Positions 15,843-24,681 of a stretch of DNA of 64,000 nucleotides are shown here, one piece after another (the first letter of the stretch is position 1; each line of letters opens with the position of its first letter). The notes beneath the pieces are model-generated. The model was not told the DNA's origin, did not search any database, and saw nothing but the letters and a program-made list of their open reading frames with translations. Source of the DNA: DASUPK01 sp963747425 (GTDB lineage: Bacteria > Actinomycetota > Thermoleophilia > Solirubrobacterales > 70-9); the NCBI GenBank assembly GCA_963747425.1, contig CAVVFJ010000008.1:186001-250000 (forward strand), given 5' to 3'. A program made the position numbers and the translations under genes.

Positions 15843-16826
15843 TCACGCGCGCCCTCGCATCAGCCAAGCGGCCGCGTCCTTCGCGAAGTAGGTGATGATC
15901 ATGTCCGCCCCGGCGCGCCGGATCGCGGTCAGCGACTCCATCGCGGCGGCGGGCTCGTCGAGCCAGCCGTTCGCGGCGGCGGCCTTCAGCATCGAGTACT
16001 CGCCCCCGACGTGGTACGCGGCGAGCGGAGCGCCGGTCGCGTCCTTGACCCGCCTGATCACGTCGAGGTAGGGAAGCGCCGGCTTAACCATCACGACGTC
16101 AGCCCCCTCCTCGAGGTCGAGCTTCGCCTCTCGCACGGCCTCCTCGGCGTTGGCCGGATTCATCTGGTAGCCGCGGCGGTCGCCGAACTCCGGCGTCGAG
16201 CCGGCGGCCTCGCGGAAGGGGCCGTAGAAGGCGGACGCGTACTTGGCGCTGTAGGCGACGATCGGCACCGAGGAGTGCCCCTCCTCGTCGAGCTGTCCGC
16301 GGATCGCGCCGACCCGGCCGTCCATCATGTCGCTGGGAGCCACGGCGTCGGCGCCGGCGTCCGCGTGGGAGATGGCGGTCTTCGCCAGGAGCTCGATGGT
16401 CAGGTCGTTGTCGACCTCGCCCCCCCGGACGATTCCGCAATGGCCGTGAGAGGTGTACTCGCAGAGGCACACGTCGGTGATCACCACGATCTCCGGGTGC
16501 GCCTCCTTCAGCGCGCGGACGGCCATCTGGACGACGCCCTCGTTGTCGTAGGCCTCGCTGCCGACCTCGTCCTTGCTGGCGGGAATCCCGAAGAGGAGCA
16601 CCGCCCGCACGCCCGCTGCGGCGATCTCGGTGACCTCGGCGACGGCCTCGGAGATCGAGAGGCGCTCCATGCCGGGCATCGACTCGATCGGGTCGCGGAT
16701 GCCCTCGCCGGCCGTGATGAAGAGCGGCTGGACCAGGTGGTCGGCGGTCAGGTCGGTCTCGCGGACCAGGTCTCGCAGGGGCTCGGTGCGGCGCAGGCGT
16801 CGCAGCCGGGTGGTTGGAAAGCTCAC
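15843..16826 (-). CDS. hemB: delta-aminolevulinic acid dehydratase
   Basis: Condenses two 5-aminolevulinates to porphobilinogen. Both Schiff-base lysines are visible (YSAKYASAFYGPFR and MVKPALPYLD), and the cysteine-rich DVCLCEYTSHGHCG shows the zinc-dependent type. 327 residues. The start is GTG 16826, fixed by homology and by an excellent promoter directly before it; the open frame beyond to 17210 is not coding. First gene of hemB-ahb-hemL. Confidence 0.96.
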   Translation of the reverse strand: MSFPTTRLRRLRRTEPLRDLVRETDLTADHLVQPLFITAGEGIRDPIESMPGMERLSISEAVAEVTEIAAAGVRAVLLFGIPASKDEVGSEAYDNEGVVQMAVRALKEAHPEIVVITDVCLCEYTSHGHCGIVRGGEVDNDLTIELLAKTAISHADAGADAVAPSDMMDGRVGAIRGQLDEEGHSSVPIVAYSAKYASAFYGPFREAAGSTPEFGDRRGYQMNPANAEEAVREAKLDLEEGADVVMVKPALPYLDVIRRVKDATGAPLAAYHVGGEYSMLKAAAANGWLDEPAAAMESLTAIRRAGADMIITYFAKDAAAWLMRGRA

Positions 16827-16833
16827 GCGAATG

Positions 16834-16862
16834 ATTCTAGGGCGGTGCCCCTGGCGGGTGAA
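16834..16862 (-). promoter_or_regulatory. hemB promoter, leaderless
   Basis: On the minus strand TTCACC (16862-16857), a 17-base spacer, TAGAAT (16839-16834), then 7 bases to GTG 16826. This is the best full promoter in the window and its -35 is identical to that of purA. Confidence 0.65.
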
Positions 16863-16888
16863 CGACGACGACCGCGGGCTTGACCAGG

Positions 16889-17323
16889 CTACGCGCCGGA
16901 GCGGGGACGCTCTGCCTCCGGAATGCTGGGGAACCAGGAGCTGACGCGGAAGTCGCCGGTCCCGGTCGCGACCGCGGCGGCCCCGACAAGGGCCAGATAC
17001 ACCCCGATCCGACTGCTCGCGCCGGCCGGGAAGTCGAAGAGGATCAGCCACCCGATCAGGAAGCTCGCGATCACGGCGAGGATGTCCGTCATCCCATTCA
17101 AGGAGAGATCTCGCCGAAAGAAGCCGAACCGACCGCCGGTGATCGCAGCCGCTATCCCGCAGGTCCCAACGATCAGGAAGTAGACATCGGACACGCTCTC
17201 CGCCTCCCAACCGTTCTGCGTAACCCCAGCGACTTCGCTCCAGGGCATGAACAGGGACGCAATCAGCAGCAGACCCCCTGTGCCCGCCAGCAACCGTCCG
17301 AGACCGGAATTGATGGTGCTCAT
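16889..17323 (-). CDS. four-helix membrane protein of unknown function
   Basis: 144 residues with four hydrophobic helices; the first ends SLFMPW, a pattern common in small actinobacterial membrane proteins of unknown role. The start is ATG 17323, because AAAGGAG sits five bases upstream; the longer frame is not coding. Its ATG overlaps the stop of the XRE regulator (ATGA), so the two are translationally coupled and probably act together. Confidence 0.8.
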   Translation of the reverse strand: MSTINSGLGRLLAGTGGLLLIASLFMPWSEVAGVTQNGWEAESVSDVYFLIVGTCGIAAAITGGRFGFFRRDLSLNGMTDILAVIASFLIGWLILFDFPAGASSRIGVYLALVGAAAVATGTGDFRVSSWFPSIPEAERPRSGA

Positions 17324-18126
17324 GTTGCTCCTTTCCTGAACGCTTCCGCGGTCGTTTGATCTGCCGGAAAGAGAAGCTCGAGCGCGAGCTCGGATGCGGT
17401 CACCTCGAATGGGGTGTCGAAGCTGGCGAACATCCCGAAGAACGCCCATTCGCCGCCATCCGGCGCATGCACCCTGACCGGACCAAGGACATCGCTGGCC
17501 GCGACTGCTCCTTCGCGCTCCACTGCCGGCACGCCCGGATATCCGGCGATTTCCTCCATCAGCTGCTCCAGCTCGGCATCGCCGGTGACCGCCACCTGCT
17601 GAGCCAGGCGGCGGAGGAAGTGCGCACGCCAGTCCGCGAGATTGATGATCCGCGGGGCGAACCCGCGGGGGTGCAGACCAAGCCGCAGCAGGTTGATCGG
17701 CGGCGCGAGCAGCGAGGGGTCGACCTCCATCCCCTCGACCAAGGCCCCAGCTCCGGCGTTCGCCGCCACGAGATTCCAGCCCCGGTCGATGACTGTCGCC
17801 GGATATGGCTCATGGGCGGCCAGGATTCGATCGAGCGCAGCCTGGACGGGAGCGAGAGCGGGATCCTCGAGTGACCGCTCAGGAAAGGCGGGAGCGTGTC
17901 CGGCTGCGATCAGCAGACGGTTCCGATCCCGGTAGGGAATATCCAGCCGCTCTGCGACTCGCAGGAGCATGTCTCGCCCTGGATGTGAGCGCCCGGTCTC
18001 CACGAAGCTGACGTGGCGTGCCGACACCCCCGCGTCGAGCGCCAGCTCAAGCTGGGTCAGGCGTCGCCGCTCGCGCCACTCCCGCAAGAGAGGACCGACG
18101 CCCACGGAGCTGGTTGCCGTCGCCAT
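17320..18126 (-). CDS. XRE-family transcriptional regulator with MmyB-like ligand domain
   Basis: The N-terminus is a helix-turn-helix of the XRE type (TQLELALDAGVSARHVSFVETGRSHPG, described here only as residues 24-48), followed by a 180-residue domain of the MmyB type with the typical VIDRGWNLVAANAGA and NLLRLGLHPRG segments, thought to bind a hydrophobic ligand. 268 residues, complete. It likely controls its own operon with the downstream membrane protein. Leaderless -10 at the start. Confidence 0.88.
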   Translation of the reverse strand: MATATSSVGVGPLLREWRERRRLTQLELALDAGVSARHVSFVETGRSHPGRDMLLRVAERLDIPYRDRNRLLIAAGHAPAFPERSLEDPALAPVQAALDRILAAHEPYPATVIDRGWNLVAANAGAGALVEGMEVDPSLLAPPINLLRLGLHPRGFAPRIINLADWRAHFLRRLAQQVAVTGDAELEQLMEEIAGYPGVPAVEREGAVAASDVLGPVRVHAPDGGEWAFFGMFASFDTPFEVTASELALELLFPADQTTAEAFRKGAT

Positions 18127-18133
18127 CGCGGCG

Positions 18134-18139
18134 ACTCTA
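18134..18139 (-). promoter_or_regulatory. -10 element of the XRE regulator gene
   Basis: TAGAGT on the minus strand ends seven bases before ATG 18126. Confidence 0.5.
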
Positions 18140-18189
18140 GCCCTCGGTGGTAGCCGCGTCGATTACCTGCAGGTAAGCGGCGAGCTTCC

Positions 18190-19542
18190 TCAGGCGAAGC
18201 GACGAAGGGCCAGGCGAGCGAGCACGAGATAGCCCACCGTCAGCAGGGCCAGGTGGAGAAGGGGCAGGCCCAGGTCCGGGCCTGAGGCCGAGAGAGCTCC
18301 GGAGAGCGCGTCCACCGCAGCGCGGAACGGGAAGGCCCCGGCGATCACGTGGATCACGTCGAGCAGGGTCTTGCTCACGGTGCCCGAGGGGACCAGCGAG
18401 ATGAAGGCCACGGGGAGAGCCAGGGCGAAGGCCAGTAGTGCGCTGGCTCTTACCTCCCGGGCCGCGGCTCCGATCGCCAGGCCGAGGCCCGAGGAGGCAG
18501 CGCCGGCCAACAGGATCGCCGGGACGATCAGGTAGATCCGGCTCCATGAGATCGACTCGAAGGGGGTGATTGCCGCGAGCAGGAGCAGCGTGACGATCAG
18601 GGCCGCCCCGGTGCCCAAGGTGGCCTTTTCCACAAGCAGGCCCGTGCGGCTGACCAGGCCGCGGGTGAGCCGGGTGAAGGTGTTCTCCTCTCGCTCGAGT
18701 GCGAGCGAGCCCGAGACGAGCAGCACGGTGACGAAGAGCAGGGTGATCGCGGCCGCGACGGCCACGGCGAAGGTGTCGAGGGGCGGGACGCTCCCGGCGA
18801 TCACCTGCTTGTCGACGGCGATCGGCTGGCGGACCGAGGAGAGCAGGCTGTCGGCGAGAGCGAGGTTCTGGCGCGCGAGGCGGGCGAAGGCGCTGACCCT
18901 GTCGACCTGGCCCCGCTGAGCGGGCGGCAGGCTCGCCGCGACCTCGTTGAGGAGCTTCTCGGAGCGCTGCAGCCCGAGGATGTGAACCGTCTGGCCGAGG
19001 AACGGGATCGTGAACTCCCCGCCGTTGGCCAGGATCTTCTCGTAGTTGCTCGCGACGTTGCTGATCTTGGACGAGAGCAGCAGGTTCGCCTGGGTGAGCA
19101 GGGAGCTGATCCGGTCGTCGACCACCTGCGCCTTGAGCGGGTCGTCGTTGTTGACGATCACGTCGACCGTCGCGGGCTCGGTCCCGCTGGTGCCCAGCTC
19201 GGCCTGGAGCTTGCTGATGAAGTCTGCGGGCAGGATCAGGCCGCCGAGGACGTCCCCGTCCTTCACCTTCTGCTCGAGCTCTGCGCGGCTCGAAACGTCG
19301 ACGCACTCGATCTTGGCGCAGAGCTGACGGCGAGCCTCCTCCTGGCTGAAGCCCCCGGTGCCGAGGTTGAGCCCGCCCCCGCTGGGGATCTGGTTGAGGA
19401 ACCCGACCCGCGGCTTCTCCGGGCTGCGCGAGATCGCCAGCCCGATCAGGACGGCGAGCACGATCGGATAGACGATCAGCAGCCCGGTGACCAGAGGAGA
19501 GCGCCGGAGCAGCTGGAGGTCCTTGACCAGCAGCCAGCGCAT
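18190..19542 (-). CDS. ABC-2 type transporter permease
   Basis: A 450-residue exporter permease: one N-terminal helix (residues 17-40), a large extracytoplasmic domain of about 200 residues, then five to six C-terminal helices, the layout of YhgE/Pip- and ABC-2-type permeases. The extracytoplasmic part is rich in coiled-coil-like leucines. Its ATG touches the ATPase stop (TGATG), so the two form an exporter. Substrate unknown; drug, lipid or polymer export are all possible. Confidence 0.85.
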   Translation of the reverse strand: MRWLLVKDLQLLRRSPLVTGLLIVYPIVLAVLIGLAISRSPEKPRVGFLNQIPSGGGLNLGTGGFSQEEARRQLCAKIECVDVSSRAELEQKVKDGDVLGGLILPADFISKLQAELGTSGTEPATVDVIVNNDDPLKAQVVDDRISSLLTQANLLLSSKISNVASNYEKILANGGEFTIPFLGQTVHILGLQRSEKLLNEVAASLPPAQRGQVDRVSAFARLARQNLALADSLLSSVRQPIAVDKQVIAGSVPPLDTFAVAVAAAITLLFVTVLLVSGSLALEREENTFTRLTRGLVSRTGLLVEKATLGTGAALIVTLLLLAAITPFESISWSRIYLIVPAILLAGAASSGLGLAIGAAAREVRASALLAFALALPVAFISLVPSGTVSKTLLDVIHVIAGAFPFRAAVDALSGALSASGPDLGLPLLHLALLTVGYLVLARLALRRFA

Positions 19543-20264
19543 CAGTGGCCCATGCCTCGCAGGAAGCGGACGAAGTCGTTCTCGGGATCGGCGACCGAGC
19601 CCTTCGGGCGGGGTCCCGCCGCCCGGCGCATCTGGGCGAAGGTGCCGTCGAAGATCGTCTCACCGTCGGCCAGCACCACCAGCCGGTCCCCGTAGTGGCT
19701 GGCCTCCTCGATCTGGTGGGTCGAATAGATCACCGTCGTCCCGCCCTTCGCCAATCCCGCGACGAACTCCCAGAGGCGGACCCGCTGGCTCGGGTCGAGG
19801 CCCGAGCTGGGCTCGTCGAGCAGCAGCACCGAGGGATCGCCCAGCAGGCCGATCGCGATGTTGATCCGCTGCTGGTTGCCCCCCGACAGCGAGGAGACCT
19901 GGTCGTGGCGGCGCTCCTCGAGCCCGGTCTGATCGAGCATCCGGTCGACGATCCCCTCGACGTCATCGGCCTCCTCCATCCGGGCGAAGAGGCGCAGGTT
20001 CTCCTCGACGGTCAGCCTGCGATAGAGGCCGGCCTGCTGGGGCACCCAGCCCACCTCGCCGTTCAAGCGCTCGATCCGCCCGGCATCCGGCTTGGTGATC
20101 CCGGCCAGGATCGAGAGCAGCGTGGTCTTGCCCGCGCCGTTCGGGCCGAGCACGGCGAGGAGCTCTCCGCGATTGGCCTCGAGGCTCACCTGGCTGAGGG
20201 CGGCCCGCTCGCCGAACGACTTGGAGAGGCGCTCCACCTCGAGCACGGGGGCGGCCTGGCTCAT
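19542..20264 (-). CDS. ABC transporter ATP-binding protein
   Basis: A 240-residue ATPase with Walker A GPNGAGKTT, signature LSGGNQQR, Walker B LLLDEPSSGLD and the switch histidine in STHQIEE. It energises the adjacent ABC-2 permease. The start is ATG 20264; the frame to 20507 overlaps the divergent ymdB gene and is not coding. A -10 (TAGCTT) lies seven bases before the ATG. Confidence 0.93.
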   Translation of the reverse strand: MSQAAPVLEVERLSKSFGERAALSQVSLEANRGELLAVLGPNGAGKTTLLSILAGITKPDAGRIERLNGEVGWVPQQAGLYRRLTVEENLRLFARMEEADDVEGIVDRMLDQTGLEERRHDQVSSLSGGNQQRINIAIGLLGDPSVLLLDEPSSGLDPSQRVRLWEFVAGLAKGGTTVIYSTHQIEEASHYGDRLVVLADGETIFDGTFAQMRRAAGPRPKGSVADPENDFVRFLRGMGH

Positions 20265-20271
20265 CGCGGGA

Positions 20272-20291
20272 AAGCTAGCGTCGTCTACGCT
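20272..20291. promoter_or_regulatory. back-to-back -10 elements, ABC operon and ymdB
   Basis: TAGCTT on the minus strand (20277-20272) is seven bases before the ABC ATPase ATG; TACGCT on the plus strand (20286-20291) is ten bases before the ymdB ATG. The whole divergent control region is only 37 bases long, so each -35 must lie within the other gene's leader or coding sequence. Confidence 0.45.
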
Positions 20292-20301
20292 CCCCCGCCT
20301 G

Positions 20302-21081
20302 ATGAGGCTCCTCTTCATAGGGGACGTCGTCGGCAAGCCCGGCCGCGATGGGCTGGCGGCGGCGATGCCCGGGCTTCGGGCCGAGCGGATGCCCGACCTC
20401 GTCGTTGTCAACGGGGAGAACGTGGCCGGCGGCGTCGGGGTCACCGAGGACACCGCGGCGCAGATCTTCGAAGCCGGAGCCGACGTGATCACGCTCGGCA
20501 ACCACACCTACCGCCACCGCGACGTCTATCCCTACCTGGACTCCGAGCAGCGGATCATCCGCCCCGCCAACTTCCCGCCATCCAACCCTGGCCGGGGCCA
20601 CACGATCGTCGAGGCGGCCGGGATGCGGGTCGCGGTCATCAACCTGAGCGGCCAGATGCACCTGCAGGTCGAGCGCAACCCTTTCACGGCGATCGACGAG
20701 CTCCTCGGCTCGCTCGCAGGCGCCGCCGACGCCTTCATCGTCGATTTTCACGCCGAGCTGACCAGCGAGAAGGTCGCGATGGGATGGCACCTCGACGGGC
20801 GGGTCGCCGCGGTGCTCGGCACCCACACCCATGTGCCCACGGCCGACTGCCGCGTCCTGCCGGGAGGGACAGCTCACATCGCCGACGTCGGCATGACCGG
20901 CTCGCGCGCCGGCGTGATCGGCGTCAAGCGCGAGCAGGCGCTACGCGCCTTCAAGACCCAGATGCCGGTCCGCTTCGACACCGCGGACGAGGACATCTGG
21001 GTGATGGGAGTCGCGGTCGAGATCGGAGACGACGGGCTCGCTCGCGGGATCGACCAGATCCTCATCCCCGTCTCTCCTTAG
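20302..21081 (+). CDS. ymdB: YmdB-family metallophosphoesterase
   Basis: A 259-residue calcineurin-like phosphodiesterase of the TIGR00282/YmdB group, known in Bacillus for 2',3'-cyclic nucleotide hydrolysis and effects on biofilm and motility. Metal-site motifs are seen in order: GDVVGKPGR, NGENVAGG, GNHTYRHRD, DFHAELTSEK and GTHTHVPTAD. The start ATG 20302 is fixed by the MRLLFIGDVVG N-terminus. Monocistronic, convergent with the GT87-like gene. Confidence 0.92.
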   Translation: MRLLFIGDVVGKPGRDGLAAAMPGLRAERMPDLVVVNGENVAGGVGVTEDTAAQIFEAGADVITLGNHTYRHRDVYPYLDSEQRIIRPANFPPSNPGRGHTIVEAAGMRVAVINLSGQMHLQVERNPFTAIDELLGSLAGAADAFIVDFHAELTSEKVAMGWHLDGRVAAVLGTHTHVPTADCRVLPGGTAHIADVGMTGSRAGVIGVKREQALRAFKTQMPVRFDTADEDIWVMGVAVEIGDDGLARGIDQILIPVSP

Positions 21082-22713
21082 GGGAACGGTGCCGGTCGCC
21101 AGCAGGGCGATCAGCAGGAAGGGCAGGAACCAAGGGATGTAGAGGTAGAACCAGTGGTCGACGGTGAGCTGCATCCCGATCATCACCGCGGCCCCGAGGG
21201 CGGCGACGGTGACGTGGTCGCGGCGCCGTGGCCGGAACGCGACCAGCAGCGCGAGCCCCACGACGGCCGCCTTCACCACCGTCTGCAGCCAGCCGAGCGA
21301 GTGCGCCTGGCCCCAGATGCTGAAGGGGGAGTCGCGGCCGCCCTGCTCCGCGATGGTGCGGTGCCAGTAGGTGGAGAGGCCCGGATCCTGCAGGGCCTGG
21401 AACGAGACGGCGAGGACCGTGAGCGCAAAGGCGATCGTGAACGGGATGACGACCTTGGCGTAGCGGCGGAGAAAAGCCGCGGCGCGGGCGGATCGGGCCG
21501 CGGCCCCCGACACAGCCGTCCGGCGGGCGTCCGTTGCTCCGTAGGTTGCGAACAACGGGCCCAGCGCCAGCGGAGCGAATTTCGTCATCGACGCGAGGGC
21601 CAGCATGATTCCCCTTGCCGGGGCGGACGTCAGGCACAGGAGGGTCGCGGCCAGGGCCAGGGAGACCAGGGCGTCGTTCGTGTTCGACTCCAGGGCGAAC
21701 ACCGTGTACGGGCATGCCGCCCAGGCGAAGCAGAGCAGGATCCCGAACTCCGTTCCCCGGCGGCCGCGCCGGAGCCGGCGGCCCAGCAGGAAGAGGGCAC
21801 CCATCGTGCCCAGGTCGAAGAAGATCGAGGCAGCGTGCGCCGCGGGCAGGTCGTCCCAGGTCCCGCTCCAGGGCAGCACCTGCTCGAACGGGACATACGC
21901 GTAGTAGGCGACCGGCCCGTATGTGTCACCGGACTGGTCGTCCGAGGGGAAGTTGCCGTAGATGGGCTCGCGGTCCGCGATCCGGTCGGCCCCGATCACT
22001 CCCGAGTAGCCGACGTCGATCACGTTCGAGTCGACGACGTTCAACGTGATCCGGCCGGCGATCAGCACGACGGTCGCGACGGCCAGGACGGCGATCGGCA
22101 TCGACGGGCGCAATCCGGAGCCCTCGACCCGGCGGAACCCGAGCCAGAGCGCCCGCGCGAGCAGGTAGAGCAGAGGCGGGTAGGCGAGTGGCACCGACCA
22201 ACCGATGTTGCCCTGGTTGAACAGGTACTGAGACAGCCCGAAGCCGGCGACGATCACCAGCAGGTCGATGTGAGCGAGCCGGAACGGACGCCGCCAGTCG
22301 AGCAGCCCCAGCACGAAGATCGCGCAGAGGGGAAGCCAGATATAGGGGGCATTGACCATGCGGCCGAAGGCGCCCGGGTAGCCGCGGGCCATTCGCCAGG
22401 CGACCTGGTAGCCGGTCCAGGACTCGACGATGTTGCCGCTGCTCGGGTCGATCACGACCTGCACGACCTCGTTGTCACCGGCAAAGAAGCCCACCTCCCA
22501 GAGGCCCGTGGACTTGTTCCGGCTGGCCGACGGGGTGAGGTTGGGGTGCTGCTCCGTCGCCGCGATGGCCTTGGGGTCCTGCTTGGCGAGCTCGGTCGCC
22601 TTGCTCTGCGTGATCCTCGGCGGCTCAGCCCCCGCGGGGCCCGGCAACAGCAGCGTGGCGGTGAGCGCTAGGAAAGCGGCGAGAAGAACGACCCTCAGTC
22701 GTCGAAGGTCCAC
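20941..22713 (-). CDS. GT87-like polyprenyl-phosphate-dependent glycosyltransferase, membrane
   Basis: Signal peptide (MDLRRLRVVLLAAFLAL...AGA), a 90-residue PepSY-like outside domain, then about ten membrane helices with motifs typical of GT87/DUF2029 mannosyl- or arabinosyl-type transferases (YGPVAYYAY after the fourth helix, ESNTNDALVSL). As written, the frame runs 140 bases into ymdB on the other strand with a charged tail; the last hydrophobic helix ends at ATGTVP near 21085. Removing one C of the CCCC at 21084-21081 would place TAA at 21078, touching the ymdB stop. Third gene of a likely envelope-glycan trio with gtrA and a phosphodiesterase. Confidence 0.78.
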   Translation of the reverse strand: MDLRRLRVVLLAAFLALTATLLLPGPAGAEPPRITQSKATELAKQDPKAIAATEQHPNLTPSASRNKSTGLWEVGFFAGDNEVVQVVIDPSSGNIVESWTGYQVAWRMARGYPGAFGRMVNAPYIWLPLCAIFVLGLLDWRRPFRLAHIDLLVIVAGFGLSQYLFNQGNIGWSVPLAYPPLLYLLARALWLGFRRVEGSGLRPSMPIAVLAVATVVLIAGRITLNVVDSNVIDVGYSGVIGADRIADREPIYGNFPSDDQSGDTYGPVAYYAYVPFEQVLPWSGTWDDLPAAHAASIFFDLGTMGALFLLGRRLRRGRRGTEFGILLCFAWAACPYTVFALESNTNDALVSLALAATLLCLTSAPARGIMLALASMTKFAPLALGPLFATYGATDARRTAVSGAAARSARAAAFLRRYAKVVIPFTIAFALTVLAVSFQALQDPGLSTYWHRTIAEQGGRDSPFSIWGQAHSLGWLQTVVKAAVVGLALLVAFRPRRRDHVTVAALGAAVMIGMQLTVDHWFYLYIPWFLPFLLIALLATGTVPLRRDGDEDLVDPASEPVVSDLDRDSHHPDVLVRGVEADRHLGLEGA

Positions 22714-23120
22714 AGCTTGTTGCCGACGAAGTTGAACGGCATCGCGATCGCGACCGCGATCGCCTGGGCGGGCAGCTCACTCATTCCCCCTCCAACCAGG
22801 AGCTTGAGCGCGATCAGGTTGACCACGAGGGCGAGCACGCTGACCGTGAAGAAGCGCGCGGCCTGAAAGCCCGCGTGGCCGTGCTTCGCGTCGAAGGTCC
22901 AGTGGCGGTTCCACCAGAAGTTGCTGGTGACGGCAACGCAGAACGCGACGATCGCCGCCGCGATGTAATGGATGCCGAAGGCTCCATTGACCAGTGCGAA
23001 GACCGCCAGGTTGATCAGGTATCCCGACGCGCCCACCAAGCCGAACTGGAAGAGCTGCAGCCAGTTGCCCGGCTTCAGTGTCCCGCGTCCTATCCGCTTT
23101 GCGGTCCCGCCCGGGGTCAT
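22695..23120 (-). CDS. GtrA family membrane protein
   Basis: Four hydrophobic helices and the GtrA hallmarks FGLVGASGYLINLAVF and FWWNRHWTF; 141 residues from ATG 23120, which overlaps the phosphodiesterase stop (ATGA). GtrA proteins are thought to flip polyprenyl-phosphate-linked sugars across the membrane. The GT87-like gene starts inside its last codons (19-base overlap), so flippase and transferase are made together. Confidence 0.9.
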   Translation of the reverse strand: MTPGGTAKRIGRGTLKPGNWLQLFQFGLVGASGYLINLAVFALVNGAFGIHYIAAAIVAFCVAVTSNFWWNRHWTFDAKHGHAGFQAARFFTVSVLALVVNLIALKLLVGGGMSELPAQAIAVAIAMPFNFVGNKLWTFDD

Positions 23121-24652
23121 CCCTGAGGCCGTCGGCCGTCCACCCCGAAGTGCTCGAGGATCACCGGTGCGAGGTCCCGCAATGCCCATTGCGGCCGCTT
23201 ACCCGGACGCTTCGGTCCGCAACCGGTGAAAATCGCCGGGCCGAGCGAGTCGCCGCGCCCGAGCGAGCCGTGGCTCCCCCCGCCGACGTGGCTGATCCCG
23301 CCCCAGTCGACGCACTCATACCCGTCGGCGGCCGAGATCAGGATGTCCCCGGCGTGCGGCGAGGTGACGGCCGACCAGAGACGGGCGAGGGCGTCCGGGT
23401 ACCGATCGGACTCGAAGCGCCCGCGCGTGACGTCGCCGTCCAGGGCCTCCGGCTCGCCGCTCACCCGCCAGTTGTTGCCGCGCAGGTCGCGGAGCTGGCC
23501 GCCGGGACGAAAGCGAAACTCGCGCCCATCGCGCTCGACCACGACCTCGAGGCGGCCGGTGTCCGGGAGGCCGACGCCGGTGCGCAGGACGGGCGCCCCA
23601 TCGTCCCCCGCCAGCCAGGTCACCAGGTCCACCCCGGCGAGCTCGGAGAGGCGAAGGCGGGCGCGCTCGTGGGTGCCGGGATGACGCCGGCCCGTGTCGA
23701 GGATGTAGACGGCCCCCGCGCGCGAGGTCGGGCTGACCGCGATCTCCGCCTCCTCGGGCCGATCGGTGTTGGGCTGGAGCACGGCCCAGTCCTCGGCGAG
23801 CTCGTCGGCAAGCGGCAGCGCGTGCTCCACGGGCGTCTGGGCGTGATCGGAGGTCAGCAGGACGGCGTGCTCCGAGAGAAACGCGTCCAGCCCGCCGCCG
23901 GCCTCGACGAGCCGGGTGAACATCTCATCCGCCTTGGCGATCGAGTCGATGGTTGCCTCGGGGCCGTGGCGATGAGAGTGGAAGTCGTTGTCCGGCAGGC
24001 TGAAGAGGAGGAAGTCGTAGGCGCCCTCGTCGACGAGCTGCTCGGCGACGCAGGCCGAGTACTCATCCCGCGTCCCGGGCCGCGTGAAGCTGGGGCCGCA
24101 TCCCGTCGGGCGGCTGGCGTAGAGGTCGCCGTAGAAGAACTCGTCGGGTCCCCAGACAGCGTGGCGGAAGTTGGCGGCCGCGGCGGCGCGGCGCACCAGT
24201 CCCTCGAGGCCGAGCTGGTGCCGCTGTCGCCCTCTGTAGATCAGGAACGGTGTGGCGGCCGTGCGCACACCGGCGTCGCCGAGGCGCTCGAAGACCGTCT
24301 GCGCCTGCCAGCTCAGATGGTCGAGATTCATGTTGTAGACGAGGTCGTACATCGCCCGGAACAGCCCGAACGTGCGGGTGGCCTCGAAGGAGGACCCGTA
24401 CTCGATGTAGCGGCGCTCCAGGCGGTGGTACCAGTTCATTCCCATCACCCAGTGCCCGGCCGGGCCGACGCCGGTCATCATCTCCGAGCTCGCGACCGGA
24501 GTAACCGAGGGGAAGCTGGAGACGACATCGGGAACCATCTGACCCCGCTCGAGCAGGGCTCCGAAGGTCGGCGCGACGTCCTGGTCGATCGCCCGCAGGA
24601 GCATCTCCGGGTGCATCGCATCGACCACGACGAGGACGAGCTTCCGCGGCAC
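23117..24652 (-). CDS. alkaline phosphatase superfamily phosphodiesterase
   Basis: A 511-residue type I phosphodiesterase/nucleotide pyrophosphatase-like enzyme. Metal-ligand motifs are in order: LVVVDAMHPE, the nucleophile region SFPSVTPVASSE with Thr, PDNDFHSHRHG, TSDHAQT and a final GGSHGSLG. No signal peptide, so it is cytoplasmic or released in a way I cannot see. The start is GTG 24652 by homology; the open frame to 25168 is a shadow of the next gene. Leads the gtrA-GT87 trio, so a nucleotide-sugar or phospholipid-head-group substrate is plausible. Confidence 0.82.
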   Translation of the reverse strand: MPRKLVLVVVDAMHPEMLLRAIDQDVAPTFGALLERGQMVPDVVSSFPSVTPVASSEMMTGVGPAGHWVMGMNWYHRLERRYIEYGSSFEATRTFGLFRAMYDLVYNMNLDHLSWQAQTVFERLGDAGVRTAATPFLIYRGRQRHQLGLEGLVRRAAAAANFRHAVWGPDEFFYGDLYASRPTGCGPSFTRPGTRDEYSACVAEQLVDEGAYDFLLFSLPDNDFHSHRHGPEATIDSIAKADEMFTRLVEAGGGLDAFLSEHAVLLTSDHAQTPVEHALPLADELAEDWAVLQPNTDRPEEAEIAVSPTSRAGAVYILDTGRRHPGTHERARLRLSELAGVDLVTWLAGDDGAPVLRTGVGLPDTGRLEVVVERDGREFRFRPGGQLRDLRGNNWRVSGEPEALDGDVTRGRFESDRYPDALARLWSAVTSPHAGDILISAADGYECVDWGGISHVGGGSHGSLGRGDSLGPAIFTGCGPKRPGKRPQWALRDLAPVILEHFGVDGRRPQG

Positions 24653-24681
24653 GGCTAAATGGACCCGGTCGTGGAGCTCAT

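Noticed and set aside
16827..17210. N-terminal extension of hemB
   Set aside because: No homology, antisense-like composition, and a strong leaderless promoter lies directly before GTG 16826.
19545..21167. 540-residue plus-strand frame across the ABC ATPase and ymdB
   Set aside because: Its first part is antisense to the ATPase and its second part is an alternative frame of ymdB; no known domain.
21154..24658. Two plus-strand frames of over 500 residues
   Set aside because: Antisense to GT87-like, gtrA and phosphodiesterase genes; repetitive Gly/Arg/Asp composition typical of GC-rich antisense frames.
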